Of a stretch of 37,567 nt of DNA, positions 20,826-28,642 are shown piece after piece. Each line of letters begins with the position of its first letter. The first letter of the stretch is position 1. Position numbers and translations under genes: made by a program. The DNA is from Mycolicibacterium palauense (GTDB lineage Bacteria; Actinomycetota; Actinomycetes; Mycobacteriales; Mycobacteriaceae): NCBI RefSeq assembly GCF_002592005.1, contig NZ_NVQF01000061.1, forward strand, positions 1-37,567, written 5' to 3'. The notes beneath the pieces were generated by a model. It made no database searches. It had not been told where the DNA came from and was given only the letters and a program-made list of their open reading frames with translations.

Positions 20826-21178
20826 CACTGACCCCGCTCCGTAGGCAGTTCCAGCAATCGTGCGTGTAGCAGGGCTCGGGGGTTGACGGGGCGTTCCAAC
20901 CCCGGTGCCCACCAATGGCCGTCGCTCTTCTCGGCGGACGCGTACAAGAGCCCGGCCCGCACCCGCACTACAGCACCGTCAGGAAGCGCGTCGAGTTGAC
21001 CGGCTGTGCGGATGGTGCTGCGTTCACTCCACACCTCAGCGATGTGCTCTGCGTAGTCGCGGTTTCCTGTTCCGGATGCGGAGCAACTATCTGCGCCACA
21101 ATCCCATTCGGGACCGCCCCACTGGTCGAGTCGGCTGTGGAGTTGGACGACGTAGGTCAGGCTTGGAAAGTCGCTCAT
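20822..21178 (-). CDS. Paralogue family member 1 (IRTAxQLDALP type)
   Basis: A 118-residue protein MSDFPSLTYVVQLHSRL..., with two Cys in CGADSCSASG, the helix AEHIAEVWSERS, then TIRTAGQLDALPDGAVVRV and LLYASAEKSDGHWWAPG. It belongs to an actinophage hypothetical family defined by the segment IRTaxqLDaLPdgavv. Two further copies lie immediately upstream (21175-21503 and 21496-21900), arranged head to tail with overlapping start/stop codons. The function is unknown. Confidence 0.75.
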   Translation of the reverse strand: MSDFPSLTYVVQLHSRLDQWGGPEWDCGADSCSASGTGNRDYAEHIAEVWSERSTIRTAGQLDALPDGAVVRVRAGLLYASAEKSDGHWWAPGLERPVNPRALLHARLLELPTERGQW

Positions 21179-21503
21179 TGTGGCTCCCAGTCAGGGTGGT
21201 GGATCAGCAGGGCCGGCAGGTTGGGTGTGCCGAATGCCTGGCCGGGCGGGTTGAGCGGTGCGGCAAGGCAATACCAGAGTCCGTTGCGGCGTTCCCAGAC
21301 CTCGTGGAGCTTCCAGCCGGCCGGAGATGTGTATGGCCTGATGACCAGGGAGAGGTGGGGCAACGCGTCGAGCTGGTCGGCGGTGCGGACTGTGCACGCT
21401 TCACGGTGTACTCGGCTCGGCATCGGCACCGCATCGGGTAGCAGCGGAGCATGCCGGGGCGATGGAGCTTCAGCACGTCGGCGAAGCTGGGGAACTCAGA
21501 CAT
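21175..21503 (-). pseudogene. Paralogue family member 2, frameshifted
   Basis: This middle copy starts like its neighbours (MSEFPSFADVLKLH at ATG 21503), but after about 20 residues homology continues in another frame (VRTADQLDALPHLSLVI, ending LLIHHPDWEPQ at 21175). The stretch between the two homologous parts is about 70 nt shorter than in the copy at 21496-21900, so an internal deletion probably broke the frame. Both end codons still overlap the neighbours. The 3' frame could be translated alone from ATG 21429, but no ribosome-binding site precedes it. Confidence 0.6.
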
Positions 21504-21900
21504 GCGAAGGCTCCCACTGCGGGTGCCATAGCAGTCGGGCCGTGAGGGGAACTCGGTCGGAGATGAGGCCGAAGTCGCGGTCGAAGCCGTCGTGGCCGTC
21601 GAGCGGGAACCACAGTCGGTCGTCCTCGCCCCAGGGATTGCGGCGCAGGAGGGCGCCGGTCCTGTCGAGGATCGCGGCGCTGTCCGGCAGTGTGTCGAGC
21701 TGGGCGGTCGTGCGGATCGTGCAGGTGTCCCGCCAGATTTGCTCTACGTGTTCAGCGATGAGACCGACGGACGTTTTGCCGCTGTTGCGGAGGTCGCCTC
21801 GCCACTGGCATCCCGTGCATCGGACATCGATAGCGCTGGTGCGTGTCCACCGGTGTGTGGCGAACACCTCCGCCAGGGTGGGGAAGTCCGGTGTGCTCAT
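21496..21900 (-). CDS. Paralogue family member 3 (IRTTAQLDTLP type)
   Basis: A 134-residue protein starting at ATG 21900 in an ATGA overlap (MSTPDFPTLAEVFATHRW). It is the full-length version of the family: CTGCQWRG, LIAEHVEQIWRDT, IRTTAQLDTLPDSAAIL, then an Asp/Gly-rich region and the end LLWHPQWEPSHV, which matches the WEPQ end of the broken copy. It is probably the parent-type copy. Confidence 0.75.
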   Translation of the reverse strand: MSTPDFPTLAEVFATHRWTRTSAIDVRCTGCQWRGDLRNSGKTSVGLIAEHVEQIWRDTCTIRTTAQLDTLPDSAAILDRTGALLRRNPWGEDDRLWFPLDGHDGFDRDFGLISDRVPLTARLLWHPQWEPSHV

Positions 21901-22277
21901 CGGGTCTCCGCCATGAGCTGCTGGGTGATGTGGTCGGCGAGGTCCGGTGTTAGATCTGTTGGCCCGGGCAGAATCAGCTGGACGCGGTGGGTCCACAATT
22001 CGAGGGCTTTCAGGATGCGCGCGTGGATCAGTTCGACCAGCTGCGCCTTCGCGGCGGCCAGGGCGAATGGTGTACCGGCCGGTTCCTCGCCCAGGTCCAT
22101 GGCGGGGTCAAGCTCCGCGCCGGGTACCTGCATGGCCGCTGCGATGGCCACGAGGGCGTCCGCCCCGGCTACCAGGGCATGCGCTTTGGCGGCTCTGTAG
22201 TCGCCAGCCGTGAGTTCAGCTCTTGCGCGGGTGATCCTGCCCGCGGTGGTGGCGTCGGGCTTCTGAGGGGCGCTCAA
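21897..22277 (-). CDS. Helical hypothetical protein
   Basis: A 126-residue protein starting at TTG 22277 (LSAPQKPDATTAG), with AAGGAG upstream and a TTGA overlap with the previous stop. It is mostly long Ala-rich helices (RARAELTAGDYRAAKAHALV, AAAKAQLVELIHARILKALE) and ends LADHITQQLMAETR. No catalytic motif. The function is unknown. Confidence 0.65.
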   Translation of the reverse strand: MSAPQKPDATTAGRITRARAELTAGDYRAAKAHALVAGADALVAIAAAMQVPGAELDPAMDLGEEPAGTPFALAAAKAQLVELIHARILKALELWTHRVQLILPGPTDLTPDLADHITQQLMAETR

Positions 22278-22498
22278 GGGGTTTCTCCTTCGGTGAGGGT
22301 TCGGGCGAGGCATGGGATGTGTCGAGGCACCCGCTCAGTGGAGTGCGGGTCCGCAGGCTGGGTGCAGAAGTCGCCGGCGGCGGCGCCGCACCCGCGCGGA
22401 GGGGTTGGGCATGGCCGGTCGATGACGTCGGCGTACGCGTCGATGACGGGGCCTCTACCGCGCCGTCGGCGGCCCGGGCCGGTGGCGTAGTCAGCCAC
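22274..22498 (-). CDS. Small zinc-binding protein
   Basis: A 74-residue protein starting at GTG 22498 (or 22501), overlapping the previous gene by 8 nt or slightly more. It has VIDAYADVIDRPCPTP, RGCGAAAGDFC and then HSTERVPRHIPC: the C-x5-C-x6-C-x(n)-H-x3-H-x2-C zinc-finger pattern of many small actinobacterial and phage proteins. It is probably a nucleic-acid binding finger. Confidence 0.65.
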   Translation of the reverse strand: MADYATGPGRRRRGRGPVIDAYADVIDRPCPTPPRGCGAAAGDFCTQPADPHSTERVPRHIPCLARTLTEGETP

Positions 22499-22688
22499 CA
22501 CCCGGCCCGTCGGTGACGGTGCCGCATCTGGTGCAGCGTGAGCGGTCGCGCCACGGCTCCGTCTCGGTGTGCGGGCACTCCTGGAAGCGTTGGCAGCGGC
22601 AGCGGTGGCTGGCTTCGTCGCACCGGCCGGCGACCCCAAGATGGTCATACGCTTGGTGGCCGCACCGGCAGGTTCGGGTGTCGGTCAC
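22491..22688 (-). CDS. Double zinc-knuckle protein
   Basis: A 65-residue protein starting at GTG 22688 in a GTGA overlap (VTDTRTCRCGHQAYDH). It has CRCGHQAYDH, CDEASHRCRCQRF and ECPHTETEPW...RCTRCGT, giving two or three metal sites in 65 residues. This mini-finger pattern (CxCGHxxxxH) is common in actinobacteria. Confidence 0.7.
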   Translation of the reverse strand: MTDTRTCRCGHQAYDHLGVAGRCDEASHRCRCQRFQECPHTETEPWRDRSRCTRCGTVTDGPGGG

Positions 22689-23527
22689 AACGCTCCGCCG
22701 TTGACGATCGACAGCGAGGGGGTGGGGCGGTGGTCGCACTTGACTGGGTCGTCTTCGGTGCCGATGACCCAGCAGGTGCCTTCACAGCGGGGGCAGTTCG
22801 CGCGGAGGTTGACGCGCCGTTGCTTGTCGGCCGCTTCGATCGCGAGGACTCGACCGTTGTGCTCTTCGTCCCAGAGCCGCCGGCGCATGCAGGGTCGGCA
22901 GCCTTCGTCGGTGTCGGTTTCGCCGTGTTTGGGGCAGATCGGGCGTGCGCGCTGCACACCAACAGAACCACCTACGGAAGGTGACTCTAGGACTGGAACT
23001 AGTACTTGACTGTCCCCGTCTCGACGAGGTCCAGACGGGGTACCGGGTGTCGACGCGGTGGAGACGGGGTCTAGACCGGGTGCAGACGGGGTTTCGACGG
23101 GGTCAATTTCGTCGGCCAGTTCGGCGGCGTCCCTGCGATTCAGGCGCCGCAGCTCCAGCGCCAACTCCTGGCGGATCTTCTCCGAAGCGACCATGCGGGC
23201 GTTCTTCGGAACCGACGACCACGAGTTGCGGTTCTTCACGCTGACCAGGCGCACGTAGGACCGGACGAACAGCTCGTCGGTGTCGTAGTCGATGAACAAG
23301 AACCGGCGCTGCTCTAGGGCGGCGAAGTCCTCCCGCAGCTGCTCAACGGTCAGCTCATTGCAGCCCTTCGCGAGCAGGTCGAGGTGGAACGTCATCACGC
23401 CGGCGGTATCCAGGTCTTTGCCGGAGAGCACCTGGCAGAAGGTGCACTGCGCCAGGCGCGGGACCTTCTGGAACTCTTTGTCTTTCCGCCACAGCCCCTC
23501 ATTGATCAGGGCGCCTGCGTTGGCCAC
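22685..23527 (-). CDS. Replication-initiator-like protein with zinc ribbon
   Basis: A 280-residue protein starting at GTG 23527 (VANAGALINEGLWRKDKEF), with GAGGAG upstream in the previous gene. The N-terminal 125 residues are a winged-helix domain (RLAQCTFCQVLSGKDLDTAG, LREDFAALEQRRFLFIDYDTDELFVRSYVR), the type seen in phage replisome organisers of actinophages. A disordered Pro/Thr/Ser linker is encoded by the 11-bp DNA repeats at 23038-23103. The C-terminal part has two Cys clusters (ICPKHGET, CRPCMRRRLW, CPRCEGTCW). It is likely to bind the origin; the role is inferred. Confidence 0.7.
   Translation of the reverse strand: MANAGALINEGLWRKDKEFQKVPRLAQCTFCQVLSGKDLDTAGVMTFHLDLLAKGCNELTVEQLREDFAALEQRRFLFIDYDTDELFVRSYVRLVSVKNRNSWSSVPKNARMVASEKIRQELALELRRLNRRDAAELADEIDPVETPSAPGLDPVSTASTPGTPSGPRRDGDSQVLVPVLESPSVGGSVGVQRARPICPKHGETDTDEGCRPCMRRRLWDEEHNGRVLAIEAADKQRRVNLRANCPRCEGTCWVIGTEDDPVKCDHRPTPSLSIVNGGAL
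23038..23103. repeat. Six tandem 11-bp repeats (iteron-like), NNNGACGGGGT
   Basis: Contiguous 11-mers at 23038, 23049, 23060, 23071, 23082 and 23093 approximate NNNGACGGGGT; the last five match at seven or more of the eight conserved positions, the first is weaker. An extra out-of-phase copy lies at 23031-23041. As 11 is not a multiple of 3, the encoded peptide is not repetitive, so the periodicity exists at the DNA level. They sit inside the replication-initiator-like gene, where phage origins often lie. Confidence 0.65.
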
Positions 23528-23967
23528 TAGAACTCCTCGTTGGCGAAGTGAATCAGGACATCGGCGTGACACCTGGCGCCGAGCCGGCACCAGCACGCCA
23601 GGTCGCGTCCGCGGAGCGGCGCGAGCCACGTGTCGAACTCCGCCCGCTGATCACGCCGCCGAACCGCGCACAGCGCCTCGAACAGATAGACGGCGGACTC
23701 GTAGGCGGCCTCAACGCGGTTGTGGGACGTGTAGAGGGCGGTCGGGAGCCTGATGGGCATCACTCCGCGGCTCATCGGGCGGGCGCGCAGAAACGCCCAA
23801 TCCGGGCCGTAGACGGTGCCGCCGCCGGGTTCGCTGCCAAACACGGAGAACGGGTTGCCCCAGCGGGTCGGCCGCCCGACGTAGCGCGCGCCGACGGGGA
23901 TTCCAGGCTGTCCGGCCCTGCGTTGTCGTTGCACACGTGTGGGTGTCCGCTTCGCGGTGATAGACAC
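23527..23967 (-). CDS. DUF4326-domain protein
   Basis: A 146-residue protein starting at GTG 23967, with AGAGGA 7 nt upstream. It carries the hallmark ends of DUF4326: PVGARYVGRPTRWGNPF at the N terminus and LAPLRGRDLACWCRLGARCHADVLIHFAN at the C terminus, with the conserved CWC..CHAD cluster. The family is widespread in actinophages. Its function is unsettled; it resembles small nucleotide or nucleic-acid processing proteins. Confidence 0.85.
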   Translation of the reverse strand: MSITAKRTPTRVQRQRRAGQPGIPVGARYVGRPTRWGNPFSVFGSEPGGGTVYGPDWAFLRARPMSRGVMPIRLPTALYTSHNRVEAAYESAVYLFEALCAVRRRDQRAEFDTWLAPLRGRDLACWCRLGARCHADVLIHFANEEF

Positions 23968-24108
23968 TTACGAGTCCTCTCTGGGGGCGTTAGTTGGACA
24001 CTGGGGGTGATGGGACTGCGTGGGGGGGTGCCATCCGCAGTCTGGGCAGCGGCCCATCCCGATCAGCTCCCGACGGCTGAACAGCAAACGGATGCGACGA
24101 TCACTCAC
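23968..24108 (-). CDS. 46-residue zinc-knuckle protein
   Basis: A short frame from GTG 24108 (VSDRRIRLLFSRRELIG), overlapping the previous stop by 8 nt, to TAA directly abutting the next start. A basic N-terminal helix is followed by CPDCGWHPPTQSHHPQC, a CxxC/H/C zinc finger. Tight coupling on both sides supports expression. Confidence 0.65.
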   Translation of the reverse strand: MSDRRIRLLFSRRELIGMGRCPDCGWHPPTQSHHPQCPTNAPREDS

Positions 24109-24475
24109 CGAGTTCGGCCATCGTCGGAAAGCTAGGCATCGAAGGTGGCGGCGTTATCTGCACTACGCCACGGGTGCCTACGAGGTCGGAGCCGGGGAGG
24201 AGGATGACGGCTCGGGTCACGAGAGTGCCGTCAGCAAGCTCTTCCCACGGGCCGCACCTGCCGACCGGCTCTTGCGCCAGACGCTCCGCCAGGTCTGCTA
24301 CGCGGATGCTGAATTTATCGGCCCGGCGCTCACCCCGATATCGGCAATGGGCAATCAGGCCAGACGCATATCGCACTGATGGGAGCCGGCCGAGGTTCCA
24401 CCACAAACCCGTTTCGTCGTCGCGCCGCCAGGGCACGTCGGTGCGGATCATCTCGCCGCGGCGGTACACCTTCAC
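24101..24475 (-). CDS. Hypothetical protein next to the helicase gene
   Basis: A 124-residue protein starting at GTG 24475 in a GTGA overlap, with GGGGAG upstream (VKVYRRGEMIRTDVPWRRDD). Beta-rich first half (GLWWNLGRLPSVRYAS), then the helix DLAERLAQEPVG and LADGTLVTRAVILLPG. The last 13 residues, SMPSFPTMAELGE, closely resemble the N termini of the paralogue family at 20822-21900, which may be a remnant of another copy. The function is unknown. Confidence 0.7.
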   Translation of the reverse strand: MKVYRRGEMIRTDVPWRRDDETGLWWNLGRLPSVRYASGLIAHCRYRGERRADKFSIRVADLAERLAQEPVGRCGPWEELADGTLVTRAVILLPGSDLVGTRGVVQITPPPSMPSFPTMAELGE

Positions 24476-26313
24476 GCTGACTCCCCTTCAGGTTGGGACA
24501 CCGGCAGGTACTTCTTGTCGAGCTGCGCACGACGGGCGGCAAGCTTCTGCTGTACGGCAGGGCTCGGGGGTTTCGTCCGCGGTTCAGGTTCAACAGTCCG
24601 TGACGCCGCCTGCTCTAGCACCGCGGCGGCGAGCCGCTTGATGTGGTGATCCGACTGAGCCGGCGAGGCTGTGGCATTGGTCCCGACCTCCGGTTCGATG
24701 AGCCGGTCGGACTCCATACGCTTGATGTTGAGGGTGTCCAAGATGACGGGGTCGGACCCGTCGCTGGTGACGCAGAAGTACGCCAAGACACCGTGTTTCT
24801 GGCCGGGTCTGCCGAGTCGGCCGATGGCCTGTCGGTGCACACCGGGCGACCAGTCCAGCTCCCCGAACACCAGCGTCGAGCACACGTCCTGCAACCCGTC
24901 GAGGCCGGCGCCGGAACGCAGCGACATGATCAGCACACGGGAATCACCGGTGGTGAATCGTTGGAACGCTTCGGCTTTCTGTTTGGGCGACTCGGTGCCG
25001 GTGTAGAGGACCGGGCTGTGCTCCTTCAGCCGCTCCATCCAGATGCCGTAGACCTCGCGGTGCCACCCGAACAGCACCACCTTGTCCTGGCTCTCCAACA
25101 GCAGGCGGACGAAGTCGGCGACGAACGGAGCTTTCGCCACGCCGGTGGCCTGACGCAACTGCCAGTCGAGCTGCCCGGCGGATGTCCACTTCTGGGAGTT
25201 GGTGGCATCCTGCGCGAGGATCAGGCGCGCCATCTCCACCGCGTTGCCGGACAACTCGTTGAGCCGCCTGGAATCCGAGGGGACCTGCTGCTCGATCGTC
25301 TCGATCGCTGGCAACTGAATTCCGACATCCTCGCGGGTGCGGCGCAGGAACAGCCCCAACGATTTCAGGTGCGCGCGCAGCGCCTCCGGATTCTTGATCC
25401 GCACCTTGCCGTTCGATTCCGTCGTCCACGACCCGCCACCCCACTCGCGTAGGAACTCCTCCCGAGTGCCCAGACAGCCAGGCCGCAGAATGTTCATCAC
25501 GGAGTACATCTCGCCGCCGAAGTTGTAGATCGGTGTGGCCGAGAGCCCGACAGTGACTGCACCCCGCGAGATGAGAACCTGGGCGCCTTCGTACTTCATG
25601 GTCTCGGCTCGGCGCAGCTCCTGAATCTCATCGAAGATCACGGTGTTGACGTGATCGGCTAGGGCGGGCCCCCAGGCTGCGAGCTTCGCGAAGTTCACGA
25701 GGATCAGGTCGTAGTCGAGTCGACCGTCCTCGGTGAGCAACTTCGGCAGTTCGTCTTCTGTCTTGGTGGTGCGCACTTCGTAGCCACGGAGCGCGGGGTA
25801 GAACTTGCCAAGCTCACGCAGCCACTGCCCACCCAAACCGGTGAGGGTGACCGCAATCGCTGGCCTGCGCGCCGGGTTTTCCAACAGCGCCAGCGACATC
25901 AACGTTTTTCCGAGGCCGAGTTCGTCGACGACGAGGGTCGCCCCGGTGGCGTGCACCAGGTCGACCGCGGTGCGCTGATACTCGCGCAGCGGAAGCGCCG
26001 ACTCGATCCACTCGTCACCGCGGGGCGCCCGGACGCCGGCCAGCACGCCTTGAACGAGTTCTTCACGTGCCCTCGCTGATGCGGCACGGTCAGCGAGGTA
26101 GTCCCGGTCCACATCGGACATGTCGAACTTCCACCGCGAGAGTAGCCATTCCAGCTCTTGGGCCATCTCCTCGGTATCCGACACCATCAGCGCGGCGGCC
26201 TGATTCATGCGGACACCGGGGATGACGCGCTTGAGCCGGATCATGATGTCCGGTTCCGCGGTGACCTGCCAGTGCAGGTTCGATCGCTTGACCTCCCCGA
26301 CGACGCGGATCAC
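24472..26313 (-). CDS. SNF2/DEAH-type DNA helicase
   Basis: A 613-residue superfamily 2 translocase starting at GTG 26313 (GTGA overlap). It has an N-terminal region of about 105 residues similar in layout to HARP-type annealing helicases, then motif I ELGLGKT (131-137), motif II DEIQ (228-231), motif III GLSATP (257-262), motif V MSLRSGAGLDGLQ and motif VI QAIGRLGRPGQ. The tail is basic and Pro-rich. Phage versions act in replication-fork or recombination steps. The next gene is a PD-(D/E)XK nuclease, a frequent partner. Confidence 0.92.
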   Translation of the reverse strand: MIRVVGEVKRSNLHWQVTAEPDIMIRLKRVIPGVRMNQAAALMVSDTEEMAQELEWLLSRWKFDMSDVDRDYLADRAASARAREELVQGVLAGVRAPRGDEWIESALPLREYQRTAVDLVHATGATLVVDELGLGKTLMSLALLENPARRPAIAVTLTGLGGQWLRELGKFYPALRGYEVRTTKTEDELPKLLTEDGRLDYDLILVNFAKLAAWGPALADHVNTVIFDEIQELRRAETMKYEGAQVLISRGAVTVGLSATPIYNFGGEMYSVMNILRPGCLGTREEFLREWGGGSWTTESNGKVRIKNPEALRAHLKSLGLFLRRTREDVGIQLPAIETIEQQVPSDSRRLNELSGNAVEMARLILAQDATNSQKWTSAGQLDWQLRQATGVAKAPFVADFVRLLLESQDKVVLFGWHREVYGIWMERLKEHSPVLYTGTESPKQKAEAFQRFTTGDSRVLIMSLRSGAGLDGLQDVCSTLVFGELDWSPGVHRQAIGRLGRPGQKHGVLAYFCVTSDGSDPVILDTLNIKRMESDRLIEPEVGTNATASPAQSDHHIKRLAAAVLEQAASRTVEPEPRTKPPSPAVQQKLAARRAQLDKKYLPVSQPEGESA

Positions 26314-26723
26314 AGAGCCACCGACCCGAGGAACACCGAGATCACCGGCTTGCCGTGGATCTCGCCCGGCATCGCTGGCACGAGTACGCGCCGGCCGGAC
26401 GCGAAGAGCAGCGCGTCGACATCGTCGTGCTCGGCATAGCGACCCAGCTGGCGCACCACCGCGTTGCGTGCACCCTTCACCTTCACCTCGACTGCGACGG
26501 TGAGCACACCGACGTTGACCAAGAAGTCGGGTCGGTCTCTACGTGACAGGGCCTTCTCGCGGTCAGTGTGGAACCGAGGCGCGAGAACGTCGTGCATCGC
26601 TGCCTGCAGGTCTGCCTCAGCGGTCCAGCAGTAGGTGAATCCGGTGAGCGCGTTCGCAACGGCCAGCGCGGCATCGGCGGGGGTGGTGGCGTCGTGACAC
26701 CGATCGTCAGTGAATAGAGGCAT
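26310..26723 (-). CDS. PD-(D/E)XK nuclease
   Basis: A 137-residue protein starting at ATG 26723, sharing one base with the upstream stop (TGATG). The core is RPDFLVNVGVLTVAVEVKVKG: the Asp of the PD element, then ExK (EVKVK) one strand later, followed by helix NAVVRQLGRYAEHDD and a strand DALLFAS. An upstream helix with DLQAAMHDVLA carries the extra acidic residue. Likely a structure-specific or resolvase-like nuclease coupled to the adjacent SNF2 helicase. Confidence 0.8.
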   Translation of the reverse strand: MPLFTDDRCHDATTPADAALAVANALTGFTYCWTAEADLQAAMHDVLAPRFHTDREKALSRRDRPDFLVNVGVLTVAVEVKVKGARNAVVRQLGRYAEHDDVDALLFASGRRVLVPAMPGEIHGKPVISVFLGSVAL

Positions 26724-26983
26724 CACACCGCCCCCGCGACGTGCCAGCGCTCGTGGTAGCCGCGGTTCTCGACGCGGACCAGCGCGGAGCATATGGGGCA
26801 CTGCTCAACTTTCACGCTGGCCGGGGCGCCGTCTCGAACGCCCATGAAGGTGAAGACCGGAGACCATTGGGCAGCTTCGTAGCTGAGGCCCTGGCCGAGC
26901 ATCCTGGCCCGCGCCCGGGTCCACGCCTTGCGGATAGCGATGGCCGCACGGGTGCGGCGGTTCCAGCGGATCAGGTCACTCAC
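26723..26983 (-). CDS. Small C2H2 zinc-finger protein
   Basis: An 86-residue protein starting at GTG 26983, overlapping the upstream stop by 8 nt (VSDLIRWNRRTRAAIA). It has a strongly basic N-terminal helix and near the end CPICSALVRVENRGYHERWH, a classical C-x2-C...H-x4-H finger. It is probably a DNA-binding accessory gene of the helicase/nuclease group. Confidence 0.7.
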   Translation of the reverse strand: MSDLIRWNRRTRAAIAIRKAWTRARARMLGQGLSYEAAQWSPVFTFMGVRDGAPASVKVEQCPICSALVRVENRGYHERWHVAGAV

Positions 26984-27722
26984 CGGCGAACCCCTTGAGC
27001 GGGTCGGCCTCGGGGATGCCGTGGAGAGTCAGAGGTCGGCCTTCGGTGATCTCGCTGTTCCATTCGTAGATCCACTCGCCGAGGGAGTCGCCAGCGTCGT
27101 ACTGGATCACGAGATGCCGGGCCGCGATGTCGGCGGCGTCGGGGGCGACGCGCTGCAGGACCGCGAGGAGGTAGATCAAGCCGAAACCCTCGCAGCTCAT
27201 ACCTATGTTGGCGTGCCACGCCTCCGGGTTGTCGTCGATGCTGCTGAGGTTTCTGTACCTGGCTTCACTGTGTTTGATCCACCAGTCCAGGTGTTCGCGC
27301 AGCAGCGTCGTCGCGGGCTCATGCTCGCGTGCGGCGATGGTTGCTTCGTCGTCATCGGGGTAGTGCGCGGCCCCGGTGTAGGCATCGGCGCTCTGCCAGT
27401 CGCGGATCCGCCGCGCCACCACGTCGCGCATCTCAGCGTTCTCCGCGAGTGTGAAGTGGTTCGCGTCGGTGAAGCTCCAGTCGAACTCGACCAGCTGCGC
27501 TGCGAGAGCCCGCAGCGCAGCGGTGCTCGTCGACGTCGTCACGGCGCGCCCAGTGATCGTGTGCGTCAGACTCACGCCGGGACCGAACTCGAGTTGCCCG
27601 CTCTGCTTTGCGACCGCCACCGTCGGCGTCACCACCAGATAGGTGCAATCGGTGGGAAGGGCTGAGACAGCGATGGGCGGCTGGTCGGGGAGGTGGATCA
27701 TCTGCAGTGCAAAATCGTTCAT
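26976..27722 (-). CDS. Hypothetical protein
   Basis: A 248-residue protein starting at ATG 27722 (MNDFALQMIHLPDQPP) in an ATGA overlap, with AAAGGG upstream. The N-terminal 60 residues look beta-rich (CTYLVVTPTVAVAKQSGQLE). The rest is helical, with LAAQLVEFDWSFTDANHF and HLDWWIKHSEARYRNLSS. Late segments such as GFGLIYLLAVLQRVAPDAAD suggest a helical bundle. I do not recognise the family. Confidence 0.65.
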   Translation of the reverse strand: MNDFALQMIHLPDQPPIAVSALPTDCTYLVVTPTVAVAKQSGQLEFGPGVSLTHTITGRAVTTSTSTAALRALAAQLVEFDWSFTDANHFTLAENAEMRDVVARRIRDWQSADAYTGAAHYPDDDEATIAAREHEPATTLLREHLDWWIKHSEARYRNLSSIDDNPEAWHANIGMSCEGFGLIYLLAVLQRVAPDAADIAARHLVIQYDAGDSLGEWIYEWNSEITEGRPLTLHGIPEADPLKGFAGE

Positions 27723-27895
27723 CGTGTTTCGGGTCCCTTTCGGAGGGCTGGGCCAATGTCGACTCCGCCGGCGGCGTAGGTGAATTGACACGGCTGACAG
27801 CGGAGATGGCCCGCGATCGGGTCGCCGCCACAGTCGATGCAGCGGCGCGGATTGGCTAGATAGTTGGCTGTCTGCTCGGGAGTACTCGCGGCCAT
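27719..27895 (-). CDS. 58-residue zinc-knuckle protein
   Basis: A frame from ATG 27895 (MAASTPEQTANYLAN) to a TGA that overlaps the next ATG by 4 nt. It contains CIDCGGDPIAGHLRCQPC, a CxxC...CxxC zinc ribbon. There is one base between its ATG and the stop of the upstream gene. Confidence 0.65.
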   Translation of the reverse strand: MAASTPEQTANYLANPRRCIDCGGDPIAGHLRCQPCQFTYAAGGVDIGPALRKGPETR

Positions 27896-27896
27896 C

Positions 27897-28499
27897 TCAG
27901 CTCGCCCTGGCCTTGTCGTACTGGTCTATTCCCCACACGATCGCGTGCAACGAGACCAGAAAATGCCAGTCGTACTCTTTGAACCGCCATTCCCAGGTGT
28001 CGGTGAACTCGAAGCGCCTACCGTTCTCGCTGGTGTGCCGGAAGTCCCGCAGCGCCAGGTGAGTGGTGGTCTCGTCGTGGATCACGTCCTCGGTGAGGAT
28101 CTGGTCGCAGATGTCGCGCCACAGTGGAGCTTTCGGATCCTCCCACCACACACAGGAATCACGGAACGCCTCGTACACATGTCGCTTCACAGCGTCCGGG
28201 GAATGCGATTCGTACCTCAGCGGCCCGCGCAGCTTCTCCGCCCAATAGCCCGGGTTGATGTAGCCGGGTGGTGAGCGGAAGAACTCGAACATGTCGGGCA
28301 GCCGGGCGAAGTGGAAGTTCTCGATGTCCCCTGTGATAACGAGGTGGCCCGGCCAGGTGACGAGGTCGAAACGCCAAATCCCCGTGCCCGGCCGCGCGAA
28401 CCGCAGATGCCGATATAAGCCGTCGTCGCGCAGCACCTCCATCTGGTGCTCGCGGGTCTCCAGCTGCAACAGGGACAGCGGCGTATGCGGTTTGGCCAT
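27897..28499 (-). CDS. Conserved actinophage hypothetical protein
   Basis: A 200-residue protein MAKPHTPLSLLQLETREHQ... of a family I recognise from actinophage genomes. It has DDGLYRHLRFARPGTGIWRFDLVTWPGH, LVITGDIENFHFARLPDMFEFFR and LRDFRHTSENGRRFEFTDTWEW. It is single-domain with strong strand/helix alternation; no function has been assigned. Its start shares one base with the upstream stop (TGATG). Confidence 0.75.
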   Translation of the reverse strand: MAKPHTPLSLLQLETREHQMEVLRDDGLYRHLRFARPGTGIWRFDLVTWPGHLVITGDIENFHFARLPDMFEFFRSPPGYINPGYWAEKLRGPLRYESHSPDAVKRHVYEAFRDSCVWWEDPKAPLWRDICDQILTEDVIHDETTTHLALRDFRHTSENGRRFEFTDTWEWRFKEYDWHFLVSLHAIVWGIDQYDKARAS

Positions 28500-28642
28500 C
28501 AGTTGGTCACCTCCGGTGCTTCATGTCCGCAAGGCAACGGCTTGCCGAGCTCGTAGTCGTTGAGATCCCCACGGAAACAGCAGTGCTGTGGGGTGGAGTG
28601 CAGCGTGACGGGCCCGGTCCAGCACGGGCACGGCGCGTTCAC
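28499..28642 (-). CDS. 47-residue Cys-rich protein
   Basis: A frame from GTG 28642 (VNAPCPCWTGPVTLHST), overlapping the dioxygenase-like gene stop by 4 nt, to TGA 28499. It has CPCW, QHCCFRG and LPCGHEAPEV, a His/Cys set that could bind zinc. GGAGG inside it serves the next gene. Confidence 0.6.
   Translation of the reverse strand: MNAPCPCWTGPVTLHSTPQHCCFRGDLNDYELGKPLPCGHEAPEVTN

Noticed and set aside
23031..23103. CRISPR-like array in the GACGGGGT repeats
   Set aside because: Units are 11 bp and contiguous, without spacers, and lie in coding sequence; iterons fit better.
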